Part shown: piece by piece, positions 48,656 to 59,001 of the stretch | Numbering within the stretch: the stretch's first letter is position 1 | Layout: each line of letters starts with the position of its first letter | Assembly (NCBI RefSeq): GCF_000297055.2 | Contig: NC_022357.1 | Span: forward strand, 1,747,501-1,811,500 | Reading direction: 5' to 3' | Source of the DNA: Sulfuricella denitrificans skB26 | Lineage (GTDB): Bacteria > Pseudomonadota > Gammaproteobacteria > Burkholderiales > Sulfuricellaceae | DNA: 64,000 bases | The notes under the pieces: model-generated | Databases searched by the model: none | Seen by the model: only the letters and a program-made list of their open reading frames with translations | What the model was told of the DNA's origin: nothing | Made by a program: the position numbers and the translations under genes

Positions 48656-49921
48656 TCAGGCTGTGCCGGCCACCTTCGGCTGATCGGCATAAATCAGAAT
48701 CGGCTGATTCTCCCCACTAACCACTCCGTCGTCGATTACTGCCTTGGCGACATTACTCATGGAAGGCAGGTCGTACATGATATCCAACAGGGTGTGTTCC
48801 AGAATCGAACGCAAGCCACGGGCGCCAGTCTTTCTCGCCAACGCTTTCTTGGCAATGGCGAGCAGCGAATTTTCCCTGAACTCAAGTTCGACACCTTCCA
48901 TCGCAAAGAGTTTTTGATACTGCTTGATCAGGGCATTCTTGGGTTCGGTCAGGATGCGCATCAGAGCATGCTCGTCGAGATCCTCGAGGGTCGCAATAAC
49001 GGGCAGGCGACCGACAAATTCCGGGATCAGACCAAACTTGATCAGATCTTCGGGTTCGACGTCACGCAGCACAGCACCTATTTCTTTGCGGTCGTCCTTG
49101 CTCTTCACTTCGGCGCCAAAGCCTATACCGCCCTTCTCGGAGCGCATTCGAATCACCTTATCCAGGCCGCTAAACGCACCACCGCAGATAAACAGGATGT
49201 TGGTGGTATCAATCTGAACGAACTCCTGATTCGGATGTTTGCGTCCGCCCTGCGGAGGCACCGAGGCAGTAGTACCCTCAATCAGCTTGAGCAGTGCCTG
49301 TTGCACGCCTTCACCGGACACATCGCGGGTAATCGAGGGATTGTCGGATTTGCGTGAAATCTTGTCGATCTCATCAATGTAGACAATGCCACGTTGCGCC
49401 TTCTCAACATCGTAATCACATTTCTGCAGCAATTTCTGGATGATGTTTTCGACGTCCTCACCAACGTAACCCGCTTCAGTCAGGGTAGTCGCATCGGCAA
49501 TAACGAATGGCACGTTGAGCATGCGCGCCAAGGTCTGGGCCAGCAGCGTCTTACCGGATCCCGTTGGGCCTATCAGCAGGATATTACTCTTGGACAGTTC
49601 GACCTCATCGGTCTTGGAACTGTTCTTGAGCCGCTTGTAGTGATTGTAAACAGCAACAGAGAGGATTTTCTTCGCCTTCGGCTGATCGATCACGTATTCG
49701 TCGAGCATCTGGCAGATTTCCTGAGGCACAGGCAAGTCGGAAGCACCGCCCTTTGCCGATTGGTCGCCCTGTGCCTCCTCGCGAATAATGTCGTTGCACA
49801 GTTCGACGCACTCGTCACAGACAAACACGGACGGGCCGGCAATCAATTTACGCACTTCATGTTGGCTTTTGCCGCAGAACGAGCAGTAAAGCAGTTTTTC
49901 GCCGCCGGTTTTATCAGACAT
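48656..49921 (-). CDS. clpX: ATP-dependent Clp protease ATP-binding subunit ClpX
   Basis: A 421-aa AAA+ unfoldase for ClpP. The N-terminal zinc-binding domain has CSFC...CDEC (residues 13-16 and 35-38), Walker A is GPTGSGKT (near 117-124), and the pore and sensor regions are regular. It is 28 bp downstream of clpP. Confidence 0.97.
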   Translation of the reverse strand: MSDKTGGEKLLYCSFCGKSQHEVRKLIAGPSVFVCDECVELCNDIIREEAQGDQSAKGGASDLPVPQEICQMLDEYVIDQPKAKKILSVAVYNHYKRLKNSSKTDEVELSKSNILLIGPTGSGKTLLAQTLARMLNVPFVIADATTLTEAGYVGEDVENIIQKLLQKCDYDVEKAQRGIVYIDEIDKISRKSDNPSITRDVSGEGVQQALLKLIEGTTASVPPQGGRKHPNQEFVQIDTTNILFICGGAFSGLDKVIRMRSEKGGIGFGAEVKSKDDRKEIGAVLRDVEPEDLIKFGLIPEFVGRLPVIATLEDLDEHALMRILTEPKNALIKQYQKLFAMEGVELEFRENSLLAIAKKALARKTGARGLRSILEHTLLDIMYDLPSMSNVAKAVIDDGVVSGENQPILIYADQPKVAGTA

Positions 49922-49949
49922 ATTCAGTTTTCCTCAAATATTTTGGGCA

Positions 49950-50579
49950 TCAACCAGTAATATCGGTTCGATTCGCCAGAACTTTATCCACCAGCCCATA
50001 TTTAACCGCTTCATCACCGCTCATGAAATTATCACGGTCGCTGTCTTTTTCAATGGTTTTAACGGACTGGCCGGTGTGCTGAGCCAGCATCGTATTCAGA
50101 CGCTGTCTCAAGTATAGGATTTCCTTGGCATGGATTTCAATATCGGAGGCCTGACCCTGGAAACCACCCGATGGTTGATGAATCATCACACGGGAGTTCG
50201 GCAGGCAGAAGCGTTTGCCCTTGGCGCCGGCCGCAAGCAAAAATGAACCCATGCTAGCCGCTTGGCCCAGACAGAGCGTGCTGACATCCGGCTTGATAAA
50301 CTGCATGGTGTCGTAAATCGACATGCCAGCACTGACCGAACCACCCGGAGAGTTGATGTAGAAGAAAATATCCTTGTCAGGATTGTCCGATTCCAGGAAC
50401 AGCATCTGCGCCACGATCAGGTTGGCCGTCACATCATTGACAGGGCCCACCAGAAAAATCACCCGTTCCTTGAGCAGTCGAGAATAAATGTCGAATGCAC
50501 GTTCGCCTCGCCCACTCTGCTCGATCACCATCGGGACCATACCCAGGTTTTGCGGCTCCCAGTTCTGACTATGAATCAT
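49950..50579 (-). CDS. clpP: ATP-dependent Clp protease proteolytic subunit
   Basis: A 209-aa serine peptidase that forms the ClpXP barrel. The catalytic serine is S109 in GQAASMGS and the histidine is H134 in MIHQPSGG. Its ATG overlaps the tig stop (TAATG), so the two are coupled. N-terminal propeptide of about 13 residues is likely, as in E. coli. Confidence 0.97.
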   Translation of the reverse strand: MIHSQNWEPQNLGMVPMVIEQSGRGERAFDIYSRLLKERVIFLVGPVNDVTANLIVAQMLFLESDNPDKDIFFYINSPGGSVSAGMSIYDTMQFIKPDVSTLCLGQAASMGSFLLAAGAKGKRFCLPNSRVMIHQPSGGFQGQASDIEIHAKEILYLRQRLNTMLAQHTGQSVKTIEKDSDRDNFMSGDEAVKYGLVDKVLANRTDITG

Positions 50580-51886
50580 TAATTATTCCCCATCAGTTCA
50601 TCAAAGGCGGAATTAACTTCCACCACTTTGGCGCGTTCCAGCACCCATTTGACCACATTGTCTTCGATAACCAAAGATTCGACTGTGGCTAGGCGATTCG
50701 GTTCACCATAATACCAAGCCAGCACTTGCTCCGGTTGCTCATAGCTTTGCGCCAGCTCATTCACCAGTTCACGCACCTGCTCGGGCTTGGCCTGCAACTG
50801 GTTCGCATTAACCAGCTCAGACATGATTAAGCCAAGGCTGACGCGGCGGCGCGCCTGATCCTCGAACAAATTGGCCGGCAGCGAAATATCGCCGCTGGCG
50901 CTCAATCCACGGGCACGCAAATCTTCGCCTGCCTGCTGGCGGAGATGGTCGATCTCCATCTCGATCATAGATCTGGGCTGCTCGAACGGTGTCGCGTCGA
51001 GCAGAGCCTGCATCACGCGCTCCTTGACCCGGCCGTCAATGCGCTTTTTCACCTCGCGTTCCAGGTTGGCCTTGATTTCGCTGCGCATGGTTTCCAGATT
51101 GCCGTCCGATACACCCAGCGACTTGGCGAAATCCGCATCGACTTCCGGCAGTTTCGGCTCCGCCACCTGATTCAGCGTCACCGCAAAAGTCACGGTTTTC
51201 CCGGCTAGTTCCTTGGCATGATAATCATCTGGAAAGGTTAATTCAAACGATTTGCTCTCGCTTGCCGTCATGCCAAGGATAGCCTCTTCAAAATCCTTCA
51301 GCGTATGACCTTCGCCCAGCACCAGCTTATAATCCTTGGCCTGACCGCCCTGGAATTCTTCACCATTCAGGGTGCCGCGATAGTCGATCTCGACCTGATC
51401 GCCAGTTGCAGCTTTGCGCTTGGCCAGCACATAGCTCACGCGCTGCTTGCGCAGGATTTCGATAGTTTTATCAACCTCGGCATCACCAACCACCACCTGC
51501 GGGCGATCGATCGCTACCCCGCTGACATCACCTACCACTACATCAGGATAAACTTCGAAAGTCGCAGCAAATTGCAGATCCTTGGACTCGCCCTCGGCCG
51601 GCTTGGCCTCGATCCGTGGATAGCCTGCCACTTTCAGGTTCTGCGCCCTGACTGCTTCGGAAAAGTTTTTCTGCACCGCCTCACCCAGGACTTCCTGGCG
51701 TACCTGGCCACTGTACTGCTGCTCCACAATCTTCATCGGCACCTTGCCGGGACGGAAACCATCCATCTTGACCGTGCGCGCCAGCCGTTTCAGCCTGTTA
51801 CCCACTTCCGCTTCCATACTGGCGAGCGAAACGGCCAGGTTAAGCGTGCGTTGCAGTGAGCTGGAGTTTTCCGTAGTCGTTTCCAT
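50579..51886 (-). CDS. tig: trigger factor
   Basis: A 435-aa ribosome-bound chaperone and prolyl isomerase. The ribosome-docking signature is GFRPGKVP (near 44-51), the FKBP domain occupies about 155-240 ([17 protein letters not shown]), and the C-terminal arms follow. It is the first protein-coding gene of the leftward tig-clpP-clpX run, downstream of tRNA-Leu. Confidence 0.96.
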   Translation of the reverse strand: METTTENSSSLQRTLNLAVSLASMEAEVGNRLKRLARTVKMDGFRPGKVPMKIVEQQYSGQVRQEVLGEAVQKNFSEAVRAQNLKVAGYPRIEAKPAEGESKDLQFAATFEVYPDVVVGDVSGVAIDRPQVVVGDAEVDKTIEILRKQRVSYVLAKRKAATGDQVEIDYRGTLNGEEFQGGQAKDYKLVLGEGHTLKDFEEAILGMTASESKSFELTFPDDYHAKELAGKTVTFAVTLNQVAEPKLPEVDADFAKSLGVSDGNLETMRSEIKANLEREVKKRIDGRVKERVMQALLDATPFEQPRSMIEMEIDHLRQQAGEDLRARGLSASGDISLPANLFEDQARRRVSLGLIMSELVNANQLQAKPEQVRELVNELAQSYEQPEQVLAWYYGEPNRLATVESLVIEDNVVKWVLERAKVVEVNSAFDELMGNN

Positions 51887-51925
51887 TACCTGTCTATCCC
51901 TCTAAATTAATGACTGTTGCATGTC

Positions 51926-52010
<85 letters not shown>

Positions 52011-52103
52011 AAAAACCTATAGTGTAATATATTCAATGATCGGCTGTCAGCTTATCAGTTTCCAGCTTCACTTGTTCCGCGAGCCATCCTACCTGAAAAT
52101 CCT

Positions 52104-52916
52104 ATGCCTCAACACTATGAAAATTTTCCGGTGGCATCCTTTTTGTTGCCAAAACACCTTCGCCGCCCGATCAGCGTCATTTATGCTTTCGCCCGTACGG
52201 CAGATGATTTTGCCGATGAAGGCGATCTCGACGATGATGCGCGACTGGCTCTGCTTGACGGCTTTCGTGACGAACTGGACAAGATCGAAGCAGGCCTGCC
52301 GCCAGCAATTTCTCTGTTCCACGAGATCAAAGAGATCATCGACCTCCATCAGCTGCCATTGCAACCTTTCTACGACCTGCTCGACGCCTTTTCACAGGAC
52401 GTCGTTAAAAAACGTTATGCCCATTTCAGCGAGGTAATGGATTACTGCCAGCGCTCCGCCAATCCGGTCGGCCTGCTGCTGCTACACCTTTACGGCGCAG
52501 CGACGGAACGCAACATCAGCTACTCGAACGCCATTTGCTCCAGTTTGCAGTTGATCAACTTCCTGCAGGATATCGCCATCGACTACCACGACAAGGACAG
52601 AATTTACCTGCCGCAGGATGAACTGGCAAAATACCGCATTTCTGAAACGCAAATCGCGCGCGGCGACAACAGCGGCCTGTGGAAACCCTTCATGCAATTC
52701 CAGATCGAGCGCACGCGCAAGTTGCTGCAGGCAGGCGCGCCGCTTGGCAGCGTACTGCGCGGCAGGATCGGCCTGGAAATGCGCATGATCATCATGGGTG
52801 GCGAAACCATACTCCGTAAGCTGCATAAATCCGACGGAGATATTTTCAATGACCGTCCGCTGATCAAGCCTGGCGACTGGATATTCATGCTGTATCGGGC
52901 ACTGCGAAAAAAATGA
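52104..52916 (+). CDS. hpnC: presqualene/hydroxysqualene pathway enzyme HpnC
   Basis: A 270-aa trans-isoprenyl synthase-fold protein. The two aspartate-rich motifs are DDFADE (34-39) and QDIAIDYHDKDR (near 155). In the HpnCDE route HpnD makes presqualene diphosphate, HpnC converts it to hydroxysqualene and HpnE reduces that to squalene. It overlaps hpnD by four bases. Confidence 0.93.
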   Translation: MPQHYENFPVASFLLPKHLRRPISVIYAFARTADDFADEGDLDDDARLALLDGFRDELDKIEAGLPPAISLFHEIKEIIDLHQLPLQPFYDLLDAFSQDVVKKRYAHFSEVMDYCQRSANPVGLLLLHLYGAATERNISYSNAICSSLQLINFLQDIAIDYHDKDRIYLPQDELAKYRISETQIARGDNSGLWKPFMQFQIERTRKLLQAGAPLGSVLRGRIGLEMRMIIMGGETILRKLHKSDGDIFNDRPLIKPGDWIFMLYRALRKK

Positions 52917-53761
52917 AGGAAAACACCTTGACCCCTGACCAATACTGCCAGGAACGAGCCGCAAAAAGCGGATCCAGCTTCTATTACAGCTTCCTTTTCC
53001 TGCCGCCGCTCAAGCGTCGTGCGATCACCGCCCTGTATGCCTTCTGTCGCGAAGTGGACGATGTCGCTGACGAATGCCACGATATCGCAATCGCCCGCAC
53101 CAAGCTTGCCTGGTGGCGCAATGAAGTCTCCAATTTCTTCGCCGACCGCCCCGAGCATCCCGTGGGGCAGGCCCTGGCGCCGCTGGTTCGGGAATTCGGC
53201 CTGCCCGCCGCGGAGTTCGATGAAATCATCACCGGCATGGAAATGGATCTGACCCAAAACCGCTATGCCGATTTCGACCAGCTCCAGCTCTACTGCCACC
53301 GTGTGGCGGGCGTAGTGGGACTACTTTCCGCACGCATTTTCGGATACCAGGATGCGCGCACTGAAGCCTACGCCCACGACCTCGGCCTAGCTTTCCAGCT
53401 CACCAACATTATCCGCGATGTCGGCGAAGATGCCAGACGCAACCGCATCTACCTGCCCCTGGACGAGCTGACCCGGTTCGGCGTCAGCGAAGCCGATATT
53501 CTGCATGGCCGTGAAACTGAAAATTTCATCAAACTGATGACGTTCCAGGGTGAGCGGGCAAACCATTACTACGCTCAGGCATTCTCTGAGTTGCCAATGG
53601 CGGATCGCAAGAGTCAGCGCACCGGCCTGATCATGGCGGCGATTTACCATGCTGTACTGGATGAAGTCAGACAAGACGGCTACCACGTCCTGAATCAGCG
53701 AATCTCGCTGACGCCACTGCGCAAACTGTGGATTGCGTACAGGACCTGGCTCAAAGAATGA
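52913..53761 (+). CDS. hpnD: presqualene diphosphate synthase HpnD
   Basis: A 282-aa squalene/phytoene-synthase-fold enzyme with motifs EVDDVADE (47-54) and NIIRDVGEDARRNR (near 164). It condenses two farnesyl diphosphates. It lies between hpnC and hpnE with ATGA overlaps on both sides, so the three are made together. An internal TTG 8 codons in is an alternative start. Confidence 0.93.
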   Translation: MKENTLTPDQYCQERAAKSGSSFYYSFLFLPPLKRRAITALYAFCREVDDVADECHDIAIARTKLAWWRNEVSNFFADRPEHPVGQALAPLVREFGLPAAEFDEIITGMEMDLTQNRYADFDQLQLYCHRVAGVVGLLSARIFGYQDARTEAYAHDLGLAFQLTNIIRDVGEDARRNRIYLPLDELTRFGVSEADILHGRETENFIKLMTFQGERANHYYAQAFSELPMADRKSQRTGLIMAAIYHAVLDEVRQDGYHVLNQRISLTPLRKLWIAYRTWLKE

Positions 53762-55044
53762 GAGTCGCCGTCATCGGCGCCGGCTATGCCGGCTTGGCGG
53801 CGGCGGTGGAACTGGCCGCAAAAGGGATACCCGTAACCGTCTTCGAGGCTGCCAGGCAGCTTGGAGGCCGTGCACGACGGGTGGATTACCGCGGCATGGC
53901 ACTGGATAACGGCCAGCACATTCTCCTCGGCGCCTACCGCGAAACCCTGCGCCTGATGCGCATGACCGGTGCCGATCCCGCTGTGTTGCTGCTGCGACTA
54001 CCCCTGCAACTGGTCATTCCTGGCCGCTTCAGCCTGCAAGCGGCGCCATTGCCAGCCCCTCTACATTTGGTGCTAGCCCTGCTCACTGCGCATGGTCTGA
54101 CCTGGGGCGAACGTCTTTCTGCTGCGCGTTTCATGAGCGTAATGCGGCGTCGGAATTTCCGGCTTAATGACGACATTGACGCCGGAAAAATGCTGACTAT
54201 GCATGGCCAGATTGGCAATCTGCGCCGCTATTTATGGGAGCCGCTGTGCATTGGCGCGCTGAACACCCCACTCGAAACCGCCTCGGCCCAGGTATTCCTT
54301 AACGTCCTGCGCGACAGCCTGGCCGGCAGCCGGGAAGACAGCGACATGCTGCTGCCACTGGCAAATCTGACTCATCTCTTTCCGGAACACGCGGCCGCAT
54401 TCATCGAGAGCCATGGCGGCAAAATTGTGCATTCCCAACCTGTGCTCGCAGTCAAAGCCGAGGCCGCCGGCTTCTCCCTCGAAATGCAATCAGGGTCTGA
54501 AAAGTTCGACCAGGTCATTTCTGCGGTGCCACCACAGCGCTTGGCTGCTCTTACCGCCAACCTGCCTGAACTAGCGGAAGCAAGGGCACAGGTCGCCCGT
54601 TTCAGTTACCAGCCGATCTACAGCGTGTTCCTGCAATATCCCGCTGCAACTCGCCTGTCCCGGCCCATGATCGGCCTGTACGGTGGAGTCACTCAATGGG
54701 TGCTCGACCGCGGCCAGCTCAACCACGAAAACGGTCTGCTGTGTGCCGTAATCAGCTCGGAAGGCCCGCACCAGACCCTTGATCACGACGATCTGGCACA
54801 ACGGGTGCATGACGAATTACGTGTGCTCCTTCCCGATCTGCCACAACCTTTGTGGCACAAGGTGATTGCGGAAAAGCGCGCCACCTTTGCCTGTAGCCCA
54901 GGCATGGAGCGCCCCGACCAAGTCACACCGCTACCAAATTTCTTCCTCGCCGGCGACTACACCGCCGGCGATTATCCCGCCACTCTCGAAAGTGCAGTAC
55001 GAAGTGGGGTAAAATGCGCAAAACTTATTCAGGAATCAGCATGA
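53758..55044 (+). CDS. hpnE: hydroxysqualene dehydroxylase HpnE
   Basis: A 428-aa FAD-dependent enzyme of the amine-oxidase/phytoene-desaturase superfamily with the dinucleotide motif VAVIGAGYAGLAAA and the GGRARR segment at the N-terminus, and LAGDYTAGDYPATLESAV near the C-terminus. It completes squalene synthesis. The frame opens at 53728 but the ATG overlapping the hpnD stop is the start. No shc (squalene-hopene cyclase) follows here. Confidence 0.92.
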   Translation: MRVAVIGAGYAGLAAAVELAAKGIPVTVFEAARQLGGRARRVDYRGMALDNGQHILLGAYRETLRLMRMTGADPAVLLLRLPLQLVIPGRFSLQAAPLPAPLHLVLALLTAHGLTWGERLSAARFMSVMRRRNFRLNDDIDAGKMLTMHGQIGNLRRYLWEPLCIGALNTPLETASAQVFLNVLRDSLAGSREDSDMLLPLANLTHLFPEHAAAFIESHGGKIVHSQPVLAVKAEAAGFSLEMQSGSEKFDQVISAVPPQRLAALTANLPELAEARAQVARFSYQPIYSVFLQYPAATRLSRPMIGLYGGVTQWVLDRGQLNHENGLLCAVISSEGPHQTLDHDDLAQRVHDELRVLLPDLPQPLWHKVIAEKRATFACSPGMERPDQVTPLPNFFLAGDYTAGDYPATLESAVRSGVKCAKLIQESA

Positions 55045-55787
55045 AAAATTACCAAGCACCTCAAGACCTACTCAAGGGCCGTGTCATTCTCATCACAGGT
55101 GCGGGCCAAGGCATAGGCAAAACCGCAGCATTGACCTTTGCTGCCCACGGCGCCACGATAATCCTGCATGGCCGATCGGTAAAGAAACTGGAAGCGGTAT
55201 ACGATGAAATCGTGACCGCAGGCCACCCACAGCCGGCGATTTTTCCGCTTGACCTAAACAAGGCTGAAGACAAGGATTTCGCTGCAATGGCTGACGGCAT
55301 TGGCGGACAGCTCGGGCGGCTCGACGGCATTCTGCACAACGCCGCCAAGGTTGATCGTCCGCAGCCGCTGGAAGACCAAACCCTGGAGCAGTGGCTGCCA
55401 CTGCTGCGCATTAATCTGGCCGCACCCTTCGCCCTCACCCGCGCCTGCCTGCCACTGCTGAAAGCTTCGCCGGACGCTTCGATCCTGATGACCTCGGAAA
55501 CCCACGGCCACACTCCAACCGCCTTCTGGGGCGGCTTTGCTGTTGCCAAAGGAGGCGTGGAAACGCTGGTGAAGATATGGGCGCAAGAACTGGAGGTTTA
55601 CCCCACGCTACGCATCAACACGGTGGTGCCAGGCCCGGTGCAGTCACCACAGCGTGTCCGCACCTATCCCGGTGAGCGCAAGGATAGTCTGCCCAAGCCT
55701 GAAACGCTGATGCCGCTCTACCTCTACCTCATGGGTCCGGACAGCCATGGGACGAGCGGCCAGATTATCGAGGCAAATCCGGGCTAG
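55041..55787 (+). CDS. short-chain dehydrogenase (YciK-like) lacking the catalytic tyrosine
   Basis: A 248-aa SDR. The cofactor motif GAGQGIGKT is present (near 20-28), as are HNAA and the serine of the triad (SETHG), but the YxxxK motif reads FAVAK: phenylalanine replaces the catalytic tyrosine, with TTT in the DNA. The lysine is kept. The ATG overlaps the hpnE stop. YciK-like proteins have no settled substrate. The enzyme may be inactive or act without the tyrosine. Confidence 0.8.
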   Translation: MKNYQAPQDLLKGRVILITGAGQGIGKTAALTFAAHGATIILHGRSVKKLEAVYDEIVTAGHPQPAIFPLDLNKAEDKDFAAMADGIGGQLGRLDGILHNAAKVDRPQPLEDQTLEQWLPLLRINLAAPFALTRACLPLLKASPDASILMTSETHGHTPTAFWGGFAVAKGGVETLVKIWAQELEVYPTLRINTVVPGPVQSPQRVRTYPGERKDSLPKPETLMPLYLYLMGPDSHGTSGQIIEANPG

Positions 55788-55790
55788 CAT

Positions 55791-56483
55791 CTACTTCAGG
55801 AAAAACTCCAGCTTTTCCTGTCCGACCTCGATCACATCACCGTCCTGCAGGATATGTGGCCCACTGCCGATGGCCTGTCCGTTAAGCCTTGCGGCTTTAT
55901 TCCCTTCCACTTGAGTGATGAAATAGCCTGGCGGCCGCCGCATGATCACCGCAACCTGTTCTCCCGCAGTTCCGAAAGTTTTAAGCGGCCGTTCCAACTC
56001 GATATTCTGACCGGCAAACTTGCCCTTGATACCTCTCACCAGGCCCAACGGAAAACTCGCCCGAAGTGAAGACCTCGCAGTCGAGACCGAAGCATGGCTG
56101 CCCGCATCCCTTCCTGCTGACTGCGGAACCGCCCCGACTTCCCTATCGACGGCGCGTATCATCATAGTCCGGTCGTAATCCATCTCCGGGTTGGCTTTGA
56201 TGTTGCCGTACTTGATCCGATAAGCACCGAGTTCTATTACGTCGCCATTTTGCAAAATATGTTTGGTAATGCGTGCACCGGTCAAGGTCGAGCCGTTAGT
56301 GCTACCCAGATCCTCGAAAATATGGTCGTTGCCCACCGTCTGAATAACGGCATGTTCCTTGCTCACACTCGGATCGTCGAGGTGAATATCGTTGCCGGAC
56401 CGACGACCGATGGTAATCCGCCCCTTGTCGATAAAATGATTACCGACCATCGCTCCATTCAAAGTTACCACCAGCTTCGCCAT
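55791..56483 (-). CDS. tandem FHA-domain protein
   Basis: A 230-aa phosphothreonine-reader. The N-terminal FHA domain is complete, with GRRSGND (26-32), SKEH (41-44) and STNG (61-64). A linker with DRTMMI (T106) is a plausible phosphorylation site. The C-terminal FHA-like domain (about 140-230) lacks these signatures. AGGAG before ATG 56483 sets the start; upstream codons of the frame lie inside the phosphatase gene. It follows the PP2C gene after four bases. Confidence 0.85.
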   Translation of the reverse strand: MAKLVVTLNGAMVGNHFIDKGRITIGRRSGNDIHLDDPSVSKEHAVIQTVGNDHIFEDLGSTNGSTLTGARITKHILQNGDVIELGAYRIKYGNIKANPEMDYDRTMMIRAVDREVGAVPQSAGRDAGSHASVSTARSSLRASFPLGLVRGIKGKFAGQNIELERPLKTFGTAGEQVAVIMRRPPGYFITQVEGNKAARLNGQAIGSGPHILQDGDVIEVGQEKLEFFLK

Positions 56484-56487
56484 TGCC

Positions 56488-57312
56488 TTATCTCCTGAAC
56501 CAGCCAAACAGTCTCTCAAACAGTCCACGCCTGGCGGATTGTGCCCGCACCCGAGCCAGAACCACGGAGACATTGTCGTGCCCGCCATTGTCATTCGCCA
56601 TCTGGACCAACAAATTCGCCGCCAGCGGCAAATTTGCTTTAAGTTCGCACAAGGCAAGCTCGATGTCGGTATCCTCCACCATATCATTCAGGCCGTCAGA
56701 GCAGAGCAGGTAGAGATCCCCCGGCAACATGCCCTCTTCGCGCACATCCACTTCAACCTTTTCCTCTTTGCCCAATGCACGAGTCACCAGGTTACGGTTA
56801 TGTGAAAGTTTGGCATCCCCGGAATCGATCAATCCAGCCTCGACCTGGCCCTGCAGCAACGAGTGGTCCATAGTGAGTTGTTCAAGCCGGTCATAGCGCA
56901 AGCGGTAAAGACGTGAATCACCCACATGAGCAATGGAAATGCGATCATCGTGGAACACGGCGAGCGTCAGTGTCGTTCCCATGTCCTGGCACTGCGAGTT
57001 TTTCCGCGCCACCCTCAAAATCATCTGGTTGGCCTTTTCCGCCGCCCGCTTTACAGCCAGCGTCTGTGGCAGGTATCTCTTGGCCGCATCATTCTCCACT
57101 GACTCCAGGTTTCCCAGCGCTGCGGCCAACTCTTCTTTGACGACCGAAATCGCCAGGGCACTGGCCACATCACCGGCCATATAGCCGCCCATGCCATCAG
57201 CCAGCATCATCAGACCTATCTCGCTATCGGTGGCAATGCTGTCTTCATTGAATTTGCGCACTACGCCAGTATCCGTGGCGCTGGCGAATTCAACCCTGCT
57301 TTGTACTGTCAT
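56488..57312 (-). CDS. PP2C-type protein serine/threonine phosphatase
   Basis: A 274-aa metal-dependent phosphatase. The conserved motifs ADGMGGYMAGDVAS, GDSRLYRLR, CSDGLND and DNVSVVLARV carry the metal-binding aspartates. It should reverse the action of the kinase encoded divergently. The C-terminal 20 residues are basic and may contact the membrane. It forms a two-gene operon with the FHA gene. Confidence 0.9.
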   Translation of the reverse strand: MTVQSRVEFASATDTGVVRKFNEDSIATDSEIGLMMLADGMGGYMAGDVASALAISVVKEELAAALGNLESVENDAAKRYLPQTLAVKRAAEKANQMILRVARKNSQCQDMGTTLTLAVFHDDRISIAHVGDSRLYRLRYDRLEQLTMDHSLLQGQVEAGLIDSGDAKLSHNRNLVTRALGKEEKVEVDVREEGMLPGDLYLLCSDGLNDMVEDTDIELALCELKANLPLAANLLVQMANDNGGHDNVSVVLARVRAQSARRGLFERLFGWFRR

Positions 57313-57468
57313 GCGTTCAGTTCCCCTGAAAACCAGCCGTTCCTGGTCGCGCCATCATAGCAACAATGAATGATCACGTTAACAACATTGATATTCTTTA
57401 ATTTTTACCGAAATCTTCACACCTCACCTGGCAGGGGTGCAAGAACAGCTTCCAATGATGAATTCGGC

Positions 57469-57497
57469 TTGACACGGCACAGCTAAAAATCTACTGT
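57469..57497 (+). promoter_or_regulatory. putative promoter of the Ser/Thr kinase gene
   Basis: A perfect TTGACA (57469-57474) is followed, 17 bases on, by TACTGT (57492-57497). The -10 is weak. The kinase start is 66 bases downstream. Confidence 0.35.
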
Positions 57498-57528
57498 TAT
57501 AGGTCTTCGATAGACGTCTCTTCACAAT

Positions 57529-57554
57529 AAATTCAGCATCACAAATTCAGCATC
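57529..57554. repeat. 12-base tandem direct repeat in the kinase leader
   Basis: AAATTCAGCATC occurs at 57529-57540 and again at 57543-57554, with a 14-base period, just upstream of the kinase ATG. No Shine-Dalgarno sequence is present there. Confidence 0.5.
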
Positions 57555-57562
57555 GGTTATTC

Positions 57563-58987
57563 ATGGAAATCGAAAAACTGGGCCGCTACGAAATCCTGTC
57601 CGAGTTAGGGCAAGGCGCCATGGGCGTAGTTTACAAAGCAGTCGATCCGCTCATAGATCGTACTGTCGCTATCAAGACCATAAATCTCAACCTGTCCAAT
57701 GACGAACTCGCGGATTTCGAGGAGCGCTTCAACCGCGAAGCCAAATCTGCCGGTCGACTGAACCATCCCAATATTGTCACGATCTACGATGTAGGCAGGG
57801 CCGATCATGTCGCTTTCATGGCGATGGAGTATCTGGAAGGCCGCGAACTGAAGGAGATCATCGCTTCCGGCGAGATTCTGCAACCTGGCAGGGCAGCCGA
57901 AATCATCACCCAGGTCGCCGACGCCTTGGCATTCGCCCACGACCATGGCGTTGTACACCGTGACATAAAACCTGCCAACATCATGGTACTCCGTAATGGC
58001 AGTGTAAAAATCACCGACTTCGGCATCGCCAAGATGTCGTCCGGATCCCGAACCCAAATCGGTATCATTCTCGGCTCTCCCAAGTACATGTCTCCTGAGC
58101 AAGTGGCCGGCAAACCCGTGGATGGCCGCTCCGATATTTTTTCCCTGGGGGCAGTGCTATACGAATTACTGACAGGCAAACCCGCTTTTAGCGGGGAGGA
58201 CAGCACCCTGACCTCCATCATGTACCGGGTAATGAATGAAATGCCGGCATCGCCATCAGACGTCACCCCCTCACTTCCCATGGCGTTCGATTACATTGTC
58301 GCCAGAGCGCTGGCCAAGGCGCCTGAAAACCGCTATCAATCCGCACGGGAAATGGCCAACGACCTCAGAAATTTCAGGAATCTGACCGCCACTTCGACTT
58401 CCTCCAGGAAGAAATCTGCTGCAAAAACAGGAAACGATGGAGATGCCACCGTCAGATTGAATGCAAGCCAAATTCCGGCAGACCCCAGCCAGAGCAGCGG
58501 AAAAAAACGGGCAACCCTTGCAGTTGCTGCAATTATTGTCTCAGCCATCGTGCTATTCGTCACGTCCAGTCGCGAGTCTGCGGTGACGACCGTCGATGAC
58601 AACAAGCTAACTACTGCCCAGACCACTTCGACAGCCAATGTAACACCCCCACCCCCTGAGGAAACCGCCACAAAGCCGGCTCTTCCTGATGCATCCGAAA
58701 GCAAAGAGCCAGATGGGAAATCGAGCATGGCCGCCCCTACCAAAGCGCCGGATGGGCAACCAAGCATTGCCGTCCCCACCCAGGCCACACTCGGTTTCGC
58801 GGTACTCCCATGGGGAGAAATTTTTATCGATGGCAAAAGTCAGGGAGCCTCACCACCGCTCAGGGAGATCAGGCTACCCCCCGGCAAACACCAGATCGAG
58901 ATCAAGAACACCGACCTCCCTCCCTATCGTCAGACCGTGGAGATGGAGGCCGGGGCAAGCAAGATAATCCGGCATAAATTTAAATAA
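57563..58987 (+). CDS. membrane serine/threonine protein kinase with C-terminal PEGA domain
   Basis: A 474-aa Hanks-type kinase. It shows the glycine loop GQGAMGVVYK, the lysine in AIKTI, HRDIKPAN (near 132-139), DFGIAK (near 152) and the activation segment SPKYMSPEQ. The kinase domain fills residues 8-270. A basic linker and one membrane helix (about 314-334) follow, then a low-complexity Ser/Thr/Pro linker with a 13-residue repeat, and a periplasmic PEGA domain at about 410-474. It should sense the envelope and phosphorylate FHA partners. Confidence 0.9.
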   Translation: MEIEKLGRYEILSELGQGAMGVVYKAVDPLIDRTVAIKTINLNLSNDELADFEERFNREAKSAGRLNHPNIVTIYDVGRADHVAFMAMEYLEGRELKEIIASGEILQPGRAAEIITQVADALAFAHDHGVVHRDIKPANIMVLRNGSVKITDFGIAKMSSGSRTQIGIILGSPKYMSPEQVAGKPVDGRSDIFSLGAVLYELLTGKPAFSGEDSTLTSIMYRVMNEMPASPSDVTPSLPMAFDYIVARALAKAPENRYQSAREMANDLRNFRNLTATSTSSRKKSAAKTGNDGDATVRLNASQIPADPSQSSGKKRATLAVAAIIVSAIVLFVTSSRESAVTTVDDNKLTTAQTTSTANVTPPPPEETATKPALPDASESKEPDGKSSMAAPTKAPDGQPSIAVPTQATLGFAVLPWGEIFIDGKSQGASPPLREIRLPPGKHQIEIKNTDLPPYRQTVEMEAGASKIIRHKFK

Positions 58988-59001
58988 ATCAGGATCATAT
59001 T

